NCBI RefSeq assembly: GCF_900197595.1
Contig: NZ_FZLO01000003.1
Location: 186,001 to 250,000, forward strand
DNA length: 64,000 nucleotides
Direction of reading: 5' to 3'
Source: Scatolibacter rhodanostii
Lineage (GTDB): Bacteria; Bacillota; Clostridia; Oscillospirales; Acutalibacteraceae
Below, one piece after another: positions 25,378 to 33,144 of the stretch. How positions within the stretch are numbered: the first letter of the stretch is position 1; every line of letters starts with the position of its first letter. The translations under genes and the position numbers were made by a program. A model generated the notes under the pieces. The model did not search any database. It was not told the DNA's origin and saw nothing but the letters and a program-made list of their open reading frames with translations.

Positions 25378-25406
25378 ATTGTATCTATAGTGAACGATTT
25401 TCGCAA
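25378..25406 (-). promoter_or_regulatory. Promoter of lacI
   Basis: On the minus strand TTGCGA (25406-25401), a 17-base spacer and TACAAT (25383-25378). Operator copy 3 occupies the spacer and the edge of the -10. Confidence 0.75.
25380..25397 (+). promoter_or_regulatory. LacI-type operator copy 3
   Basis: Reads TGTATCTATAGTGAACGA with the core AT(C/T)NAT(A/G)GTGAA. It occupies the spacer of the lacI promoter, the same architecture as copy 1 in the transporter promoter. Confidence 0.6.
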
Positions 25407-25470
25407 TATTTTTCGTGAAATTCCCAATAAATTGTACAATGTGTCTTGTTTCAGTTATCTTTTTATGTGA

Positions 25471-25488
25471 TAATTCACTATGGATTAT
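25471..25488 (-). promoter_or_regulatory. LacI-type operator copy 4
   Basis: Read on the minus strand it is ATAATCCATAGTGAATTA, again with the shared core. It lies about 75 bases upstream of the lacI promoter -35 in the same orientation as no other copy (inverted), so a loop with copies 2 and 3 is conceivable. Confidence 0.5.
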
Positions 25489-26097
25489 TATCATTTCGAT
25501 ATACTAGCAATTAATATTTTCGAAAGTGTTTCGTAAATCAAACCGTTATTTTTCTATATAAAAATTAACTGCCTAAATTCATGTGTTTAATTAAATATTC
25601 TTTATTACTTTTAACGAAAATATAAGTTACAGACTAGTAATTTTTGACTTATTGTCTCTTTATCTCAACCGATTTCGTCTTATTCATTTCAAACTATAGC
25701 ATAACATAACACCCTCTAATGCTGATTTCCTCGTCAAAAATTTAGTTTTTATACTTCAATTGGTTCAATATAAAAACTAAACTAAGCAAATTTAAATCTA
25801 AATGCAGTGTTCTAAAATTTTATATATACCTTGCTTCTATCATCTTTCTCTAAATTTGCTCTATCTGTAAAGTAATTTGACTTTATATATATTTTTACTG
25901 ATTTCTTCGCAAAAAGCTAGAATTCAACCTATTATTTTTCTTTTTTATCTTTAAAATTATTTTTTATTTAATTTAATTTACTATTTAGAATTAAATTTTT
26001 ATTTTTTGACTTATTTACGCTTATAAACATGTTGACTGTATAGTATTTTAACTTTACTTATTTAATATAGCTTACTCTTATACACTTTTTAAAATAA
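25489..26097. other. Very AT-rich gap without genes
   Basis: About 600 bases with no credible coding sequence on either strand, visibly much richer in A and T than the surrounding genes. Only the LacI operator region at its left edge and the terminator of the AAA+ gene at its right edge are recognisable. The middle shows long A/T runs and no clear promoter followed by a gene. Confidence 0.6.
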
Positions 26098-26140
26098 AAA
26101 AAGGTAGTACCAAAAAGAAAATCCTTTTTAGTACTACCTC
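26098..26140 (-). terminator. Terminator of the aroD-AAA+ operon
   Basis: On the minus strand AGGTAGTACTAAAAAGG pairs with a matching TTTTTGGTACTACCT arm around a short loop and ends in a T-run. It lies 16 bases beyond the AAA+ gene. Confidence 0.88.
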
Positions 26141-26155
26141 ATTCTCTTATAAACA

Positions 26156-28177
26156 TCATTCGTCTAATTTAAAATCTTCCAACTGAATCAACTCTAGGTT
26201 ACGATTTTCCGGCAAAGCTGCAATATTCCTGCGAGAACAGTTTAGAATGGCTTCTTCTAATTTGTTGCGAGCCATACGAGCATTCCCGTTTGTAGTTGCA
26301 TCCCCTGTCTTTTGCATTCTATCAAAGTAGCGAATCAGTTCAGCATCACATTGGCTTTCAAGAATATATCCCTTGGCTTTTACCATAGATTTCGTAATCA
26401 ATAATAATTCTTCCGCTGTGTAATCCTCAAATTCAATAATACTAGGAAATCGCGATTTCAATCCTGAGTTCGCCGTTAAAAATTCTTCCATTTCATGCGT
26501 ATAACCCGCTAAAATAACCACTAAATTATCTCGGTTATCTTCCATTCCTTTGACTAACGTATCAATAGCTTCTAAGCCGAAACTGTCATCATTGCCGCGA
26601 AATAGTGAATATGCTTCATCGATGAACAAAACACCGCCTAGTGCAGAGGCAATCGCTTTTTGTGTCAGGGGAGCCGTATGTCCCACATATTTACCTACTA
26701 AATCTGCTCTAGTCACTTCTACCAGCTGCCCACCTGAAAGCACCCCAATGGCTTTTAAATAGCGAGAAACTAACCTCGCTACGGTCGTTTTACCTGTTCC
26801 TGGGTTGCCTGTAAAAATCATATGCATAGCAGGAAAATCTGCTTTCAATCCCTTTTCACGGCGAATCTGCTGAATCAAAAAATTATCTTCTAAGGAAAGA
26901 ATATATTTCTTTACTTTTTCTAACCCAATGATATCTGTCAATTCAACTTTCACTTTTTCAATGGCTTTCTCTCGATCAACGTCAACCGCAAATTGGCTGA
27001 CTGATAAGATTTCTTCGCCAAAAACAATCTGCAAATCTGCATTTTCAGCTTTTATTTTGCCTTCTTTTCTTTCACCGTTATGGCGAAGACGATATTCGGC
27101 AAGTGCCTTATGCAATATCCGCATATAGGTTTGAAGCGATTCGACACCCTCATCCGGTACAAATTTAGTTGACAAAACTTCTATCGCTTTTTCATCAAAC
27201 TGTAACGAGTAAGACCATCTTTTTTTGGCTTCATCACAAAGCTTTTCTAGCTCTCGCCTAGCAATTGTTTGAATATCTGAAGAAGAGAATCCTCCTGTGC
27301 GACAAATATCATTGCATGCCTTAAGAAATGATGCTCCAAAAGCATCTAAAATTTTAGTTTCACTCTTATCTGTTAACAAAAATAGATATTTCCCTGCCAT
27401 AGAAATATGAGAAACCGCACCCGGTACAAGCGCTGTGCCAATATCAACAAGCATCCCTTTCTGCTCAGCATATCGGCCGGATAAAGAAACTTTTCCCTCT
27501 ATAAACAGATTGCCAATCATGCTTGTAATATTACTATGAGCTTTCTCAAATTTCTCAAAAACTAGGATTTGCCCATCCTCTTTGGCTGCCGAATAAATAT
27601 CCTGTACAAAGATTTTTTCTGAATCAACCCCGGCATATTTTGATAAATCCATATAGCTAACTTTAGGGCTGTTAAAGACCCCACTTGTGTGCAATTCTCG
27701 TGTCAGTGTTTCAAGTGTTAAATGTCTTCCGGTACCGTTTTGCCCCATAATGATCAAGGCAGCTGACAGCTTATTGCCCTCAATTCCCGTTACATAGGGT
27801 CGCTTAAGCGCCAACAATAATGACTCAATAAACGCATCTTGCCCAATGACAATTTTTTGTGCCGCACTAGCAGCTTTTTCAAAATCTTCATTTAATTTCT
27901 GCACCATACTCTGTGCTTCTTTTTTGACTTTAGGCAACTCAGCAATATGAACTTTTTCATTTTCTTCAGGAAAAATCAATTCTGTATTGTTCTCTCTTTC
28001 CACTTCTTTTGTGAGAGCCGCAATGCTACTTTGTAGAGACTTAGAAAGACTCTGATTGATTTTCTCCATTTCTTCTAAAGATTTTTCGGTATCTATGTTT
28101 TGTTCTTCTGTTCGTCCTAAATTTAACTTGCCGTTTCGGAACAAAGAATTCAAGATTGAATCAATATCATCACTCAT
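26156..28177 (-). CDS. Two-domain AAA+ ATPase with CbxX/CfqX-type C-terminal half
   Basis: A 673-residue protein with two AAA+ modules. The first (about 110-400) looks Clp-like, but its Walker A reads GQNGTGRH at 145-152, with Arg in place of the conserved Lys, so it probably does not hydrolyse ATP. The second (about 425-673) is a CbxX/CfqX (SpoVK-like) module with intact Walker A 'GNPGTGKTT', Walker B 'LFIDEAY' and 'ARMARN' sensor region. The first 100 residues are a charged coiled coil. It follows aroD by 15 bases. Function unknown; remodelling of some partner complex is inferred. Confidence 0.8.
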   Translation of the reverse strand: MSDDIDSILNSLFRNGKLNLGRTEEQNIDTEKSLEEMEKINQSLSKSLQSSIAALTKEVERENNTELIFPEENEKVHIAELPKVKKEAQSMVQKLNEDFEKAASAAQKIVIGQDAFIESLLLALKRPYVTGIEGNKLSAALIIMGQNGTGRHLTLETLTRELHTSGVFNSPKVSYMDLSKYAGVDSEKIFVQDIYSAAKEDGQILVFEKFEKAHSNITSMIGNLFIEGKVSLSGRYAEQKGMLVDIGTALVPGAVSHISMAGKYLFLLTDKSETKILDAFGASFLKACNDICRTGGFSSSDIQTIARRELEKLCDEAKKRWSYSLQFDEKAIEVLSTKFVPDEGVESLQTYMRILHKALAEYRLRHNGERKEGKIKAENADLQIVFGEEILSVSQFAVDVDREKAIEKVKVELTDIIGLEKVKKYILSLEDNFLIQQIRREKGLKADFPAMHMIFTGNPGTGKTTVARLVSRYLKAIGVLSGGQLVEVTRADLVGKYVGHTAPLTQKAIASALGGVLFIDEAYSLFRGNDDSFGLEAIDTLVKGMEDNRDNLVVILAGYTHEMEEFLTANSGLKSRFPSIIEFEDYTAEELLLITKSMVKAKGYILESQCDAELIRYFDRMQKTGDATTNGNARMARNKLEEAILNCSRRNIAALPENRNLELIQLEDFKLDE

Positions 28178-28192
28178 TTAACCATCCCTCTT

Positions 28193-28930
28193 CTATTCCA
28201 TCTTTAATAATTGCAAAATTGTATTTGCATTTTGACAAGACAATTGACCTGGTGCCGAGGCATCCAAGCCCGTTGCAAACGTAATTGCAGAACCAAAAAA
28301 CTCCCCGCTGACACGTGATATCTTTCCATATTGACCCATGCAAATAGCGACAAGCGGGCCTACTTCCCCTTGCATTTTAGTGGATGCACTCAGCATTTTT
28401 ATCACATCTTCAGCTTGATGAGGCATAACCGCATATTTAGGCAAATCAGCGCCTAACTCTTTCATGGCACGAAACGCATCTGAAATCTCATTTTCAGGCG
28501 GTGTTTTTACAAAATCATGTTTAGAAAGTATCGTTACAATATTCTTCTTATGCGCTTTGTCTAACAAGCGCTTTATCCTTTTCTCTTCTAAAGAAAATTC
28601 TATATCAATCAAATCGCAGAAATCCAAATCAATCCATTGGCTCAGAATCTTTTCATATTCATCTTCTGTCCCTTGCCAAGAACCACCTTCATTGACTGTT
28701 CTCAAGGTGACAAGAAGGGGAAATTGCTCTCTACAAGCAGAAAGAACGGAAAAAGCTTCTTCTATTTCTCCCTCAAAGCAATCTGCACGCCATTCGACAA
28801 GATCAGCAGGCAAAGAACGCAGGTATTGATATTCTTTTTTCAATTCCTCTATGGATTTTCCCACAAGAGGAACACAAATTTTCGGCAATCCCTGACCAAA
28901 AATCAGGTCTCTGCACTGCACGTTTCTCAT
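28193..28930 (-). CDS. aroD: 3-dehydroquinate dehydratase, type I
   Basis: AroD dehydrates 3-dehydroquinate in the shikimate pathway through a Schiff base. The 245-residue barrel shows 'KICVPLVGKS', 'VEWRADCFE' (catalytic Glu), the active His in 'ILSKHDF' and the Schiff-base Lys in 'PKYAVMP'. The start at 28930 matches family length. An upstream ATG at 28957 would lie only about 5 bases from the predicted transcription start, so it is disfavoured. It supplies chorismate precursors, which links loosely to the trp operon. Confidence 0.94.
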   Translation of the reverse strand: MRNVQCRDLIFGQGLPKICVPLVGKSIEELKKEYQYLRSLPADLVEWRADCFEGEIEEAFSVLSACREQFPLLVTLRTVNEGGSWQGTEDEYEKILSQWIDLDFCDLIDIEFSLEEKRIKRLLDKAHKKNIVTILSKHDFVKTPPENEISDAFRAMKELGADLPKYAVMPHQAEDVIKMLSASTKMQGEVGPLVAICMGQYGKISRVSGEFFGSAITFATGLDASAPGQLSCQNANTILQLLKME

Positions 28931-28968
28931 TGACACCATCCCATATAAAGCTTTCATTACTACCCTTT

Positions 28969-28998
28969 AGTATACTGTATTTCGCAACAAAAAGTCAA
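28969..28998 (-). promoter_or_regulatory. Promoter of aroD and the AAA+ gene
   Basis: On the minus strand TTGACT (28998-28993), an 18-base spacer and TATACT (28974-28969). Confidence 0.75.
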
Positions 28999-29025
28999 CG
29001 GCAAAGCAAGTTTGTTTTGATTTCC

Positions 29026-29054
29026 TTGTCTTCTCTATTAAAATAATATATAAT
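29026..29054 (+). promoter_or_regulatory. Promoter of eda
   Basis: TTGTCT (29026-29031), 17-base spacer, TATAAT (29049-29054), 54 bases before the eda start. Confidence 0.78.
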
Positions 29055-29107
29055 ATTCTTAATCATAAAATATCATAAGGCAGAATTCTGTTAGAAAGGA
29101 ACTTGTT

Positions 29108-29746
29108 ATGCCAACTATTGAAGAAATTTTGCAAATTACAGGTATTATTCCTGTAATTAAAATTAATGATGCTGACTCTGCTCTTCCCATGGCGGAGGCC
29201 CTTGCTAAAGGAGGACTTCACGCTGCTGAAATTACATTTCGCACCCCGGCAGCCGCAGAATCTATTCGGAAAATTGCAGAAAATTTTCCGAATATGTTTG
29301 TCTGCGCTGGTACTATTTTAACTGTCACACAAGCTGAATTGGCTGTCAAAAGCGGTGCTAAAGCCATCATCTCTCCGGGATCGAACCCAGAGGTAATCAG
29401 ATGGTGCACCCAAAATAATATTCTTGTTTATCCTGGCTGTGCTACTCCTTCTGACGTAGAATCCGCTATTCGATTGGGTCTTACCACTGTTAAACTTTTC
29501 CCTGCTGAAGTGGTTGGAGGCGTTGCCATGCTAAAAGCACTTTCAGGACCTTATGCCGATGTTAAGTTCATGCCCACAGGTGGAATCAGTCCTCAAAATG
29601 TCAGAAATTACTTGGCACTTCCTAATGTAATTGCTTGCGGTGGAAGCTGGATTTGCTCCGATAAGCTATTAGAAGAAAAAGATTTTGCCACTATCGAAAA
29701 AAATGCCAGAGAGGCAGCCGCTATTGTAAAAGAATTCCTTAATTAA
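29108..29746 (+). CDS. eda: KDPG / 4-hydroxy-2-oxoglutarate aldolase
   Basis: Splits 2-keto-3-deoxy-6-phosphogluconate to pyruvate and glyceraldehyde 3-phosphate, a step in uronate and Entner-Doudoroff metabolism. The 212-residue barrel has the catalytic Glu in 'AAEITFRTPAA', 'VCAGTILT', the glycine-rich 'ISPGSNPEV' and the Schiff-base Lys in 'TTVKLFPAE'. AGAAAGGAA precedes the ATG. It stands alone with its own promoter and terminator; no kdgK or edd gene is near, so substrate supply is not shown here. Confidence 0.93.
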   Translation: MPTIEEILQITGIIPVIKINDADSALPMAEALAKGGLHAAEITFRTPAAAESIRKIAENFPNMFVCAGTILTVTQAELAVKSGAKAIISPGSNPEVIRWCTQNNILVYPGCATPSDVESAIRLGLTTVKLFPAEVVGGVAMLKALSGPYADVKFMPTGGISPQNVRNYLALPNVIACGGSWICSDKLLEEKDFATIEKNAREAAAIVKEFLN

Positions 29747-29814
29747 ATTAAGGGTATCTTCTTTTGCTGCTCTTAGTGCATGCAACTGTCTACATGACAT
29801 AAAAACTAAAGCAA

Positions 29815-29849
29815 AAAGGACACAGCAAAAACTGTGTCCTTTTATTTGT
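29815..29849. terminator. Bidirectional terminator between eda and the zinc-ribbon gene
   Basis: AAAAGGACACAG pairs perfectly with CTGTGTCCTTTT around a 6-base loop, with A- and T-runs on either side. It can stop transcripts of both convergent genes. Confidence 0.9.
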
Positions 29850-29860
29850 GTGAAATAAAA

Positions 29861-30376
29861 TTATTCTTCTGTTGTTTCTTTCTTGCTTCCGCAATGACAA
29901 CCATCGCCGTCACCACAATCGCAATCTTCATCGTCTTCATCGAAATCAAACTCTAAGGTTTCGCCGCATTTAGGGCATTCGATGCTTTCCTCTTCCAATG
30001 TATCCATCGTTAGGGGAATTAATTCTCCGCAAGTGGGGCATGTTGCTTCAAAAATGGTTTCATCATCTTCTACATCATCCCATTCGTCGTCATCATGATG
30101 GTGGTGATGGTGATGATCATGACCACAGCCACAATCGTCTTCGTCTTCATCATCTATGCCATAGACAGCTCTTTCAACGTCGCCTAGGTCTTCATCAATT
30201 TCATCCATTTCATCGATGACAGTGTCAATCGTTTCATCGATTTCTTCCATAGAATCACAGATGCCTTCCAGAAGCTCCATCATAGCATTCAAAACTTTGG
30301 TTTCTTTTGCTTTAGGGTCAAGCTCCAAACCCTCCATTAAACCACGAACATAAGCAGCTCTCTCTAAATTAGTCAT
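29861..30376 (-). CDS. CD1247-type protein with zinc ribbon and His-rich stretch
   Basis: A 171-residue member of the Clostridia family named for C. difficile CD1247. Residues 1-75 form the helical, acidic N-terminal domain (LERAAYVRGLMEGLELD, then Glu/Asp-rich helices). Then come 'CGCGHDHHHHHHHDDD', two CxxC pairs (CPTC and CPKC) of a zinc ribbon, and a Cys/Asp/His-rich tail. The clusters suggest metal binding; function is unknown. AAAAGGAGG precedes the ATG at 30376; frame upstream overlaps efp and is not used. It follows efp by 16 bases. Confidence 0.8.
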   Translation of the reverse strand: MTNLERAAYVRGLMEGLELDPKAKETKVLNAMMELLEGICDSMEEIDETIDTVIDEMDEIDEDLGDVERAVYGIDDEDEDDCGCGHDHHHHHHHDDDEWDDVEDDETIFEATCPTCGELIPLTMDTLEEESIECPKCGETLEFDFDEDDEDCDCGDGDGCHCGSKKETTEE

Positions 30377-30392
30377 GTAACTTCCTCCTTTT

Positions 30393-30950
30393 TTAGGCGC
30401 GTTCCATGTACTCGCCCGTTCTTGTGTCAATACGAATCATTTCGCCTTCATTGATGAAAAGCGGCACTTTAATAGTAGCACCTGTCTCTAGTGTAGCGGG
30501 TTTTGTGACGTTAGTTGCTGTGTCGCCTTTTACGCCGGGTTCAGTTGCTGATACTTGCAGTTCTACAAAGTTTGGAGGCTCTACCCCGAAAACATTGCCT
30601 TTATAAGAAAGTATTTTGCACTCCATATTCTCTTTCACGAATTTGAAGCTGTCGCCCATAACACTGCCATTAATCGGCAACTGCTCATAGCTCTCCATAT
30701 CCATGAAATAATATAAGTCATCGTCACTATAAAGATACTGCATATCCTTTCTCTCGACAAATGCACTTGGGTATTTATCATTAGGGTTAAAGGTTCTTTC
30801 TGTTACAGAGCCTGTGATTACATTTCTGATTTTTGTACGCACAAACGCTGCGCCTTTACCCGGTTTAACATGCTGAAACTCGATAATGGAAACCACGTTT
30901 CCGTCCATTTCAAATGTTACACCATTTCTAAAATCTCCTGCGGATATCAT
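30393..30950 (-). CDS. efp: Elongation factor P
   Basis: EF-P relieves ribosome stalling at proline runs. The 185-residue product has three beta-barrel domains: KOW-like with the loop '[12 protein letters not shown]' (the Lys at the modification position), then two OB domains ('[19 protein letters not shown]', '[34 protein letters not shown]'). The last motif is the family signature. GGAGGTATATTT precedes the ATG. It lies between pepQ and the CD1247-type gene, a frequent order (pepQ-efp) in Firmicutes. Confidence 0.97.
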   Translation of the reverse strand: MISAGDFRNGVTFEMDGNVVSIIEFQHVKPGKGAAFVRTKIRNVITGSVTERTFNPNDKYPSAFVERKDMQYLYSDDDLYYFMDMESYEQLPINGSVMGDSFKFVKENMECKILSYKGNVFGVEPPNFVELQVSATEPGVKGDTATNVTKPATLETGATIKVPLFINEGEMIRIDTRTGEYMERA

Positions 30951-31055
30951 AAATATACCTCCAAAACTTTTGTGATTCTATTCTATCTTATTTATCCTTA
31001 TTTTTCAAGTTTTTTATCTTTCCAATAAACAGGTTTTCTCATGCAGAAGATTTTT

Positions 31056-31086
31056 GTAAAAGACATATCTCAAGCAGGTCTTTTAC
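31056..31086. repeat. Inverted repeat between pepQ and efp
   Basis: GTAAAAGAC (31056-31064) and GTCTTTTAC (31078-31086) form a 9-bp perfect stem with a 13-base loop in the gap between two co-directional genes. No U-run follows on the minus strand, so it is not called a terminator. Confidence 0.45.
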
Positions 31087-31127
31087 TACAACACTTATTA
31101 TTGGTCAAATGCAATTTTGATATACAA

Positions 31128-32207
31128 TTATAGGATAATTAATTCTTTTGGTGAGTGTGTCAAACTGCGGCAACCATCTTCTGTTACAAGCAGCATATCC
31201 TCGATACGAACGCCAAACTCTCCCGGAAGATAAATCCCCGGTTCATCTGTTATCACCATACCCGGCTTGCAAATTGTGGAATCTAATCTTGAAAAACGAG
31301 GTTCTTCATGAATATCCAATCCAACACCGTGCCCCAGTCCATGCCCAAAAGTACCGGGATATTTAGCGTCAATAATATTTCTTGCCACTTTATCCATTTC
31401 AGAGCATTGAACCCCTGGTTTCACGTTATCAACGACCGCCAAATGAGCTTGCAAAACCGTTTCATAAACATCACGCTGAGCAGGAGAAACCGAACCCACT
31501 GCTACCGTCCTCGTCATGTCAGAATGATAGCCGTCTAACAGCGCGCCTGTATCCATCGTGACAAAATCGCCATTTTGAATTACCTTTTGTGAGGGCACTC
31601 CATGAGGCAATGAGCTGTTCACTCCTGAGACCACAATTAGGTCAAATGCGACACCATCTGCCCCTTGTTTTCGCATAAAAAGCTCAATCTCAAGCGCAAT
31701 TTCTTTTTCCGTTGCTCCCTCTCGAATAAATGGTAAAATATGTTCGAAAGAAGCATCTGTAATTTCTTGTGCCTGTTCAATTTTTCGGATTTCCCCGGGT
31801 GTTTTAACTGCTCGAAGTTTAATCAGCTCTCTGTCCAAGGTAGCATCATCTATGGCATCTGCGCCAGCTGCATAGCAGGCCTTTTCCAGACGTTTAAATT
31901 GCCCTAAGAACAGAGATTCTTGTTCAAAATAGACTTCTTTTATGACATGCTTTTTTAACAGCTCTGTAATCTTTTCATTCAGTGAATCAAAGCGAAGAAC
32001 TTTGCAATGTTTTACCGCTTTTTGAGCTGCTTCAAAATAACGAAAGTCTACGAGTAGATAAGTTTCTTCCTCCGTCAGCAAGACCGCTCCGGCAGAAGAA
32101 GGAAATCCTGTCAAATATCTTCTGTTTACGGGGGATAATATCAGCCCTGCCTTTTGTGAATCGCCATGAAGCAGAGCATTTTTTAAGTTCATCACTGCAT
32201 CGTTCAT
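31128..32207 (-). CDS. pepQ: Xaa-Pro aminopeptidase (M24 family)
   Basis: A cytoplasmic metallopeptidase that removes residues ahead of proline. The 359-residue product has the N-terminal creatinase-like domain (1-130) and the C-terminal pita-bread domain with all five metal ligands: 'MDTGALLDGYHSDMTR' (two Asp), 'FGHGLGHGVGLDIHE' (His), 'TDEPGIYL' and 'VRIEDMLLV' (two Glu). It follows yqeG by 9 bases and precedes efp. The symbol pepQ is by usual Firmicute naming; whether it acts on dipeptides or longer peptides is not visible. Confidence 0.93.
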   Translation of the reverse strand: MNDAVMNLKNALLHGDSQKAGLILSPVNRRYLTGFPSSAGAVLLTEEETYLLVDFRYFEAAQKAVKHCKVLRFDSLNEKITELLKKHVIKEVYFEQESLFLGQFKRLEKACYAAGADAIDDATLDRELIKLRAVKTPGEIRKIEQAQEITDASFEHILPFIREGATEKEIALEIELFMRKQGADGVAFDLIVVSGVNSSLPHGVPSQKVIQNGDFVTMDTGALLDGYHSDMTRTVAVGSVSPAQRDVYETVLQAHLAVVDNVKPGVQCSEMDKVARNIIDAKYPGTFGHGLGHGVGLDIHEEPRFSRLDSTICKPGMVITDEPGIYLPGEFGVRIEDMLLVTEDGCRSLTHSPKELIIL

Positions 32208-32216
32208 AGTTAACTC

Positions 32217-32705
32217 CTAATTCTTATATCGATCTCGGAATTTCTTTTCTACCGCTCTGCGCCACTCAATCAGCGTGCCCTTCTCCATTTCAACAGGTTC
32301 TAATAAAATAGATTTCATTCCACAGAGATTGGCACCAATCACATCAGTGAAAATTTGGTCGCCAATAATCGCACACTTATTATGCGGCACTTTCAAAAAT
32401 TTGCTAGCTTTGATATAACCAAAAGGAAGTGGTTTCATCGAGAAAGTGATATAAGGAAGCCCGAATTTGTCAGCAAAGGGACCCACACGACTAGCATAAT
32501 TGTTAGATACAATGATTAATTTCAGCCCGGCTTCTTCCATTTGCTTAACCCACGCAATCGCACCTTTAACCGGTTCATGTTCAACATAAGAAACCAAGGT
32601 GTTGTCCACATCTAAAAGAAGCGCCTCAACGCCCATGCCTTTCAGCATGGCAGGCGTAATTTGGGTTATCTCTCGCATCATAAAACTGGGTTTAAAAAAA
32701 CTCAT
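32217..32705 (-). CDS. yqeG: YqeG-family HAD phosphatase
   Basis: A HAD-IIIA phosphatase of the YqeG type; relatives act on phosphatidylglycerol phosphate in plastids and some bacteria. The 162-residue product has motif I 'LLLDVDNTLV', motif II 'IIVSNN', and motif III Lys plus 'IGDQIFTDVIGA'. GGAGAG precedes the ATG. It starts 20 bases beyond the rpsU terminator and leads the yqeG-pepQ pair, so it may be fed by read-through from rpsU. Confidence 0.9.
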   Translation of the reverse strand: MSFFKPSFMMREITQITPAMLKGMGVEALLLDVDNTLVSYVEHEPVKGAIAWVKQMEEAGLKLIIVSNNYASRVGPFADKFGLPYITFSMKPLPFGYIKASKFLKVPHNKCAIIGDQIFTDVIGANLCGMKSILLEPVEMEKGTLIEWRRAVEKKFRDRYKN

Positions 32706-32724
32706 TTACACTCTCCAAATGATT

Positions 32725-32752
32725 AAAAAAGCGGGCACAAAGCCCGCTTTTA
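32725..32752 (-). terminator. Terminator of rpsU
   Basis: AAAGCGGGC pairs with GCCCGCTTT around a short loop, with a T-run on the minus strand. It sits between rpsU and yqeG. Confidence 0.88.
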
Positions 32753-32838
32753 ACCGCCAAAATAATTCATTCTCACTTTGTGGTCAGCATTCACATGCTA
32801 AATCCTGCACAGAACCCTCGCAACCAAAAAGCAAAGTC

Positions 32839-33015
32839 TTACTTAAATTTGCGTTTGCGAGCCGCTTCTGATTTCTTTTTGCGTTTTACAGAGGGCTTCT
32901 CATAAGCTTCTCTCTTGCGAACTTCAGCGATGACACCCGCTCTTGCGCACTGCTTTTTAAAGCGTCGGAGCGCACTGTCTAAAGATTCATTATCTTTAAT
33001 TCTGATCTCAGCCAT
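32839..33015 (-). CDS. rpsU: Ribosomal protein S21
   Basis: A 58-residue basic 30S subunit protein involved in initiation. The product begins [21 protein letters not shown] and ends in a Lys/Arg-rich tail, the standard S21 pattern and length. GGAGGGAAG lies before the ATG and a consensus promoter is 60 bases upstream. It is followed by its own terminator. Confidence 0.97.
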   Translation of the reverse strand: MAEIRIKDNESLDSALRRFKKQCARAGVIAEVRKREAYEKPSVKRKKKSEAARKRKFK

Positions 33016-33075
33016 TTATCTTCCCTCCCATCCGCCAAAAGGCAGGGGTTATTCTTTCACAATAGAACATCATTA

Positions 33076-33104
33076 ATTATATAATTTGAGAGCACTATTG
33101 TCAA
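33076..33104 (-). promoter_or_regulatory. Promoter of rpsU
   Basis: On the minus strand TTGACA (33104-33099), 17-base spacer, TATAAT (33081-33076): a full-consensus promoter. Confidence 0.9.
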
Positions 33105-33144
33105 GTTATTTCTGCTATAAATCTAAAATCCTATCGTTTTTCTC

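Noticed and set aside
30080-30130. The run of His codons as a vector-derived tag
   Set aside because: It is internal to a natural Clostridia family protein and surrounded by Asp and Cys, with no vector sequence.
31056-31086. The inverted repeat between pepQ and efp as a terminator
   Set aside because: No T-run follows on the minus strand, and it lies inside a co-directional gene pair.
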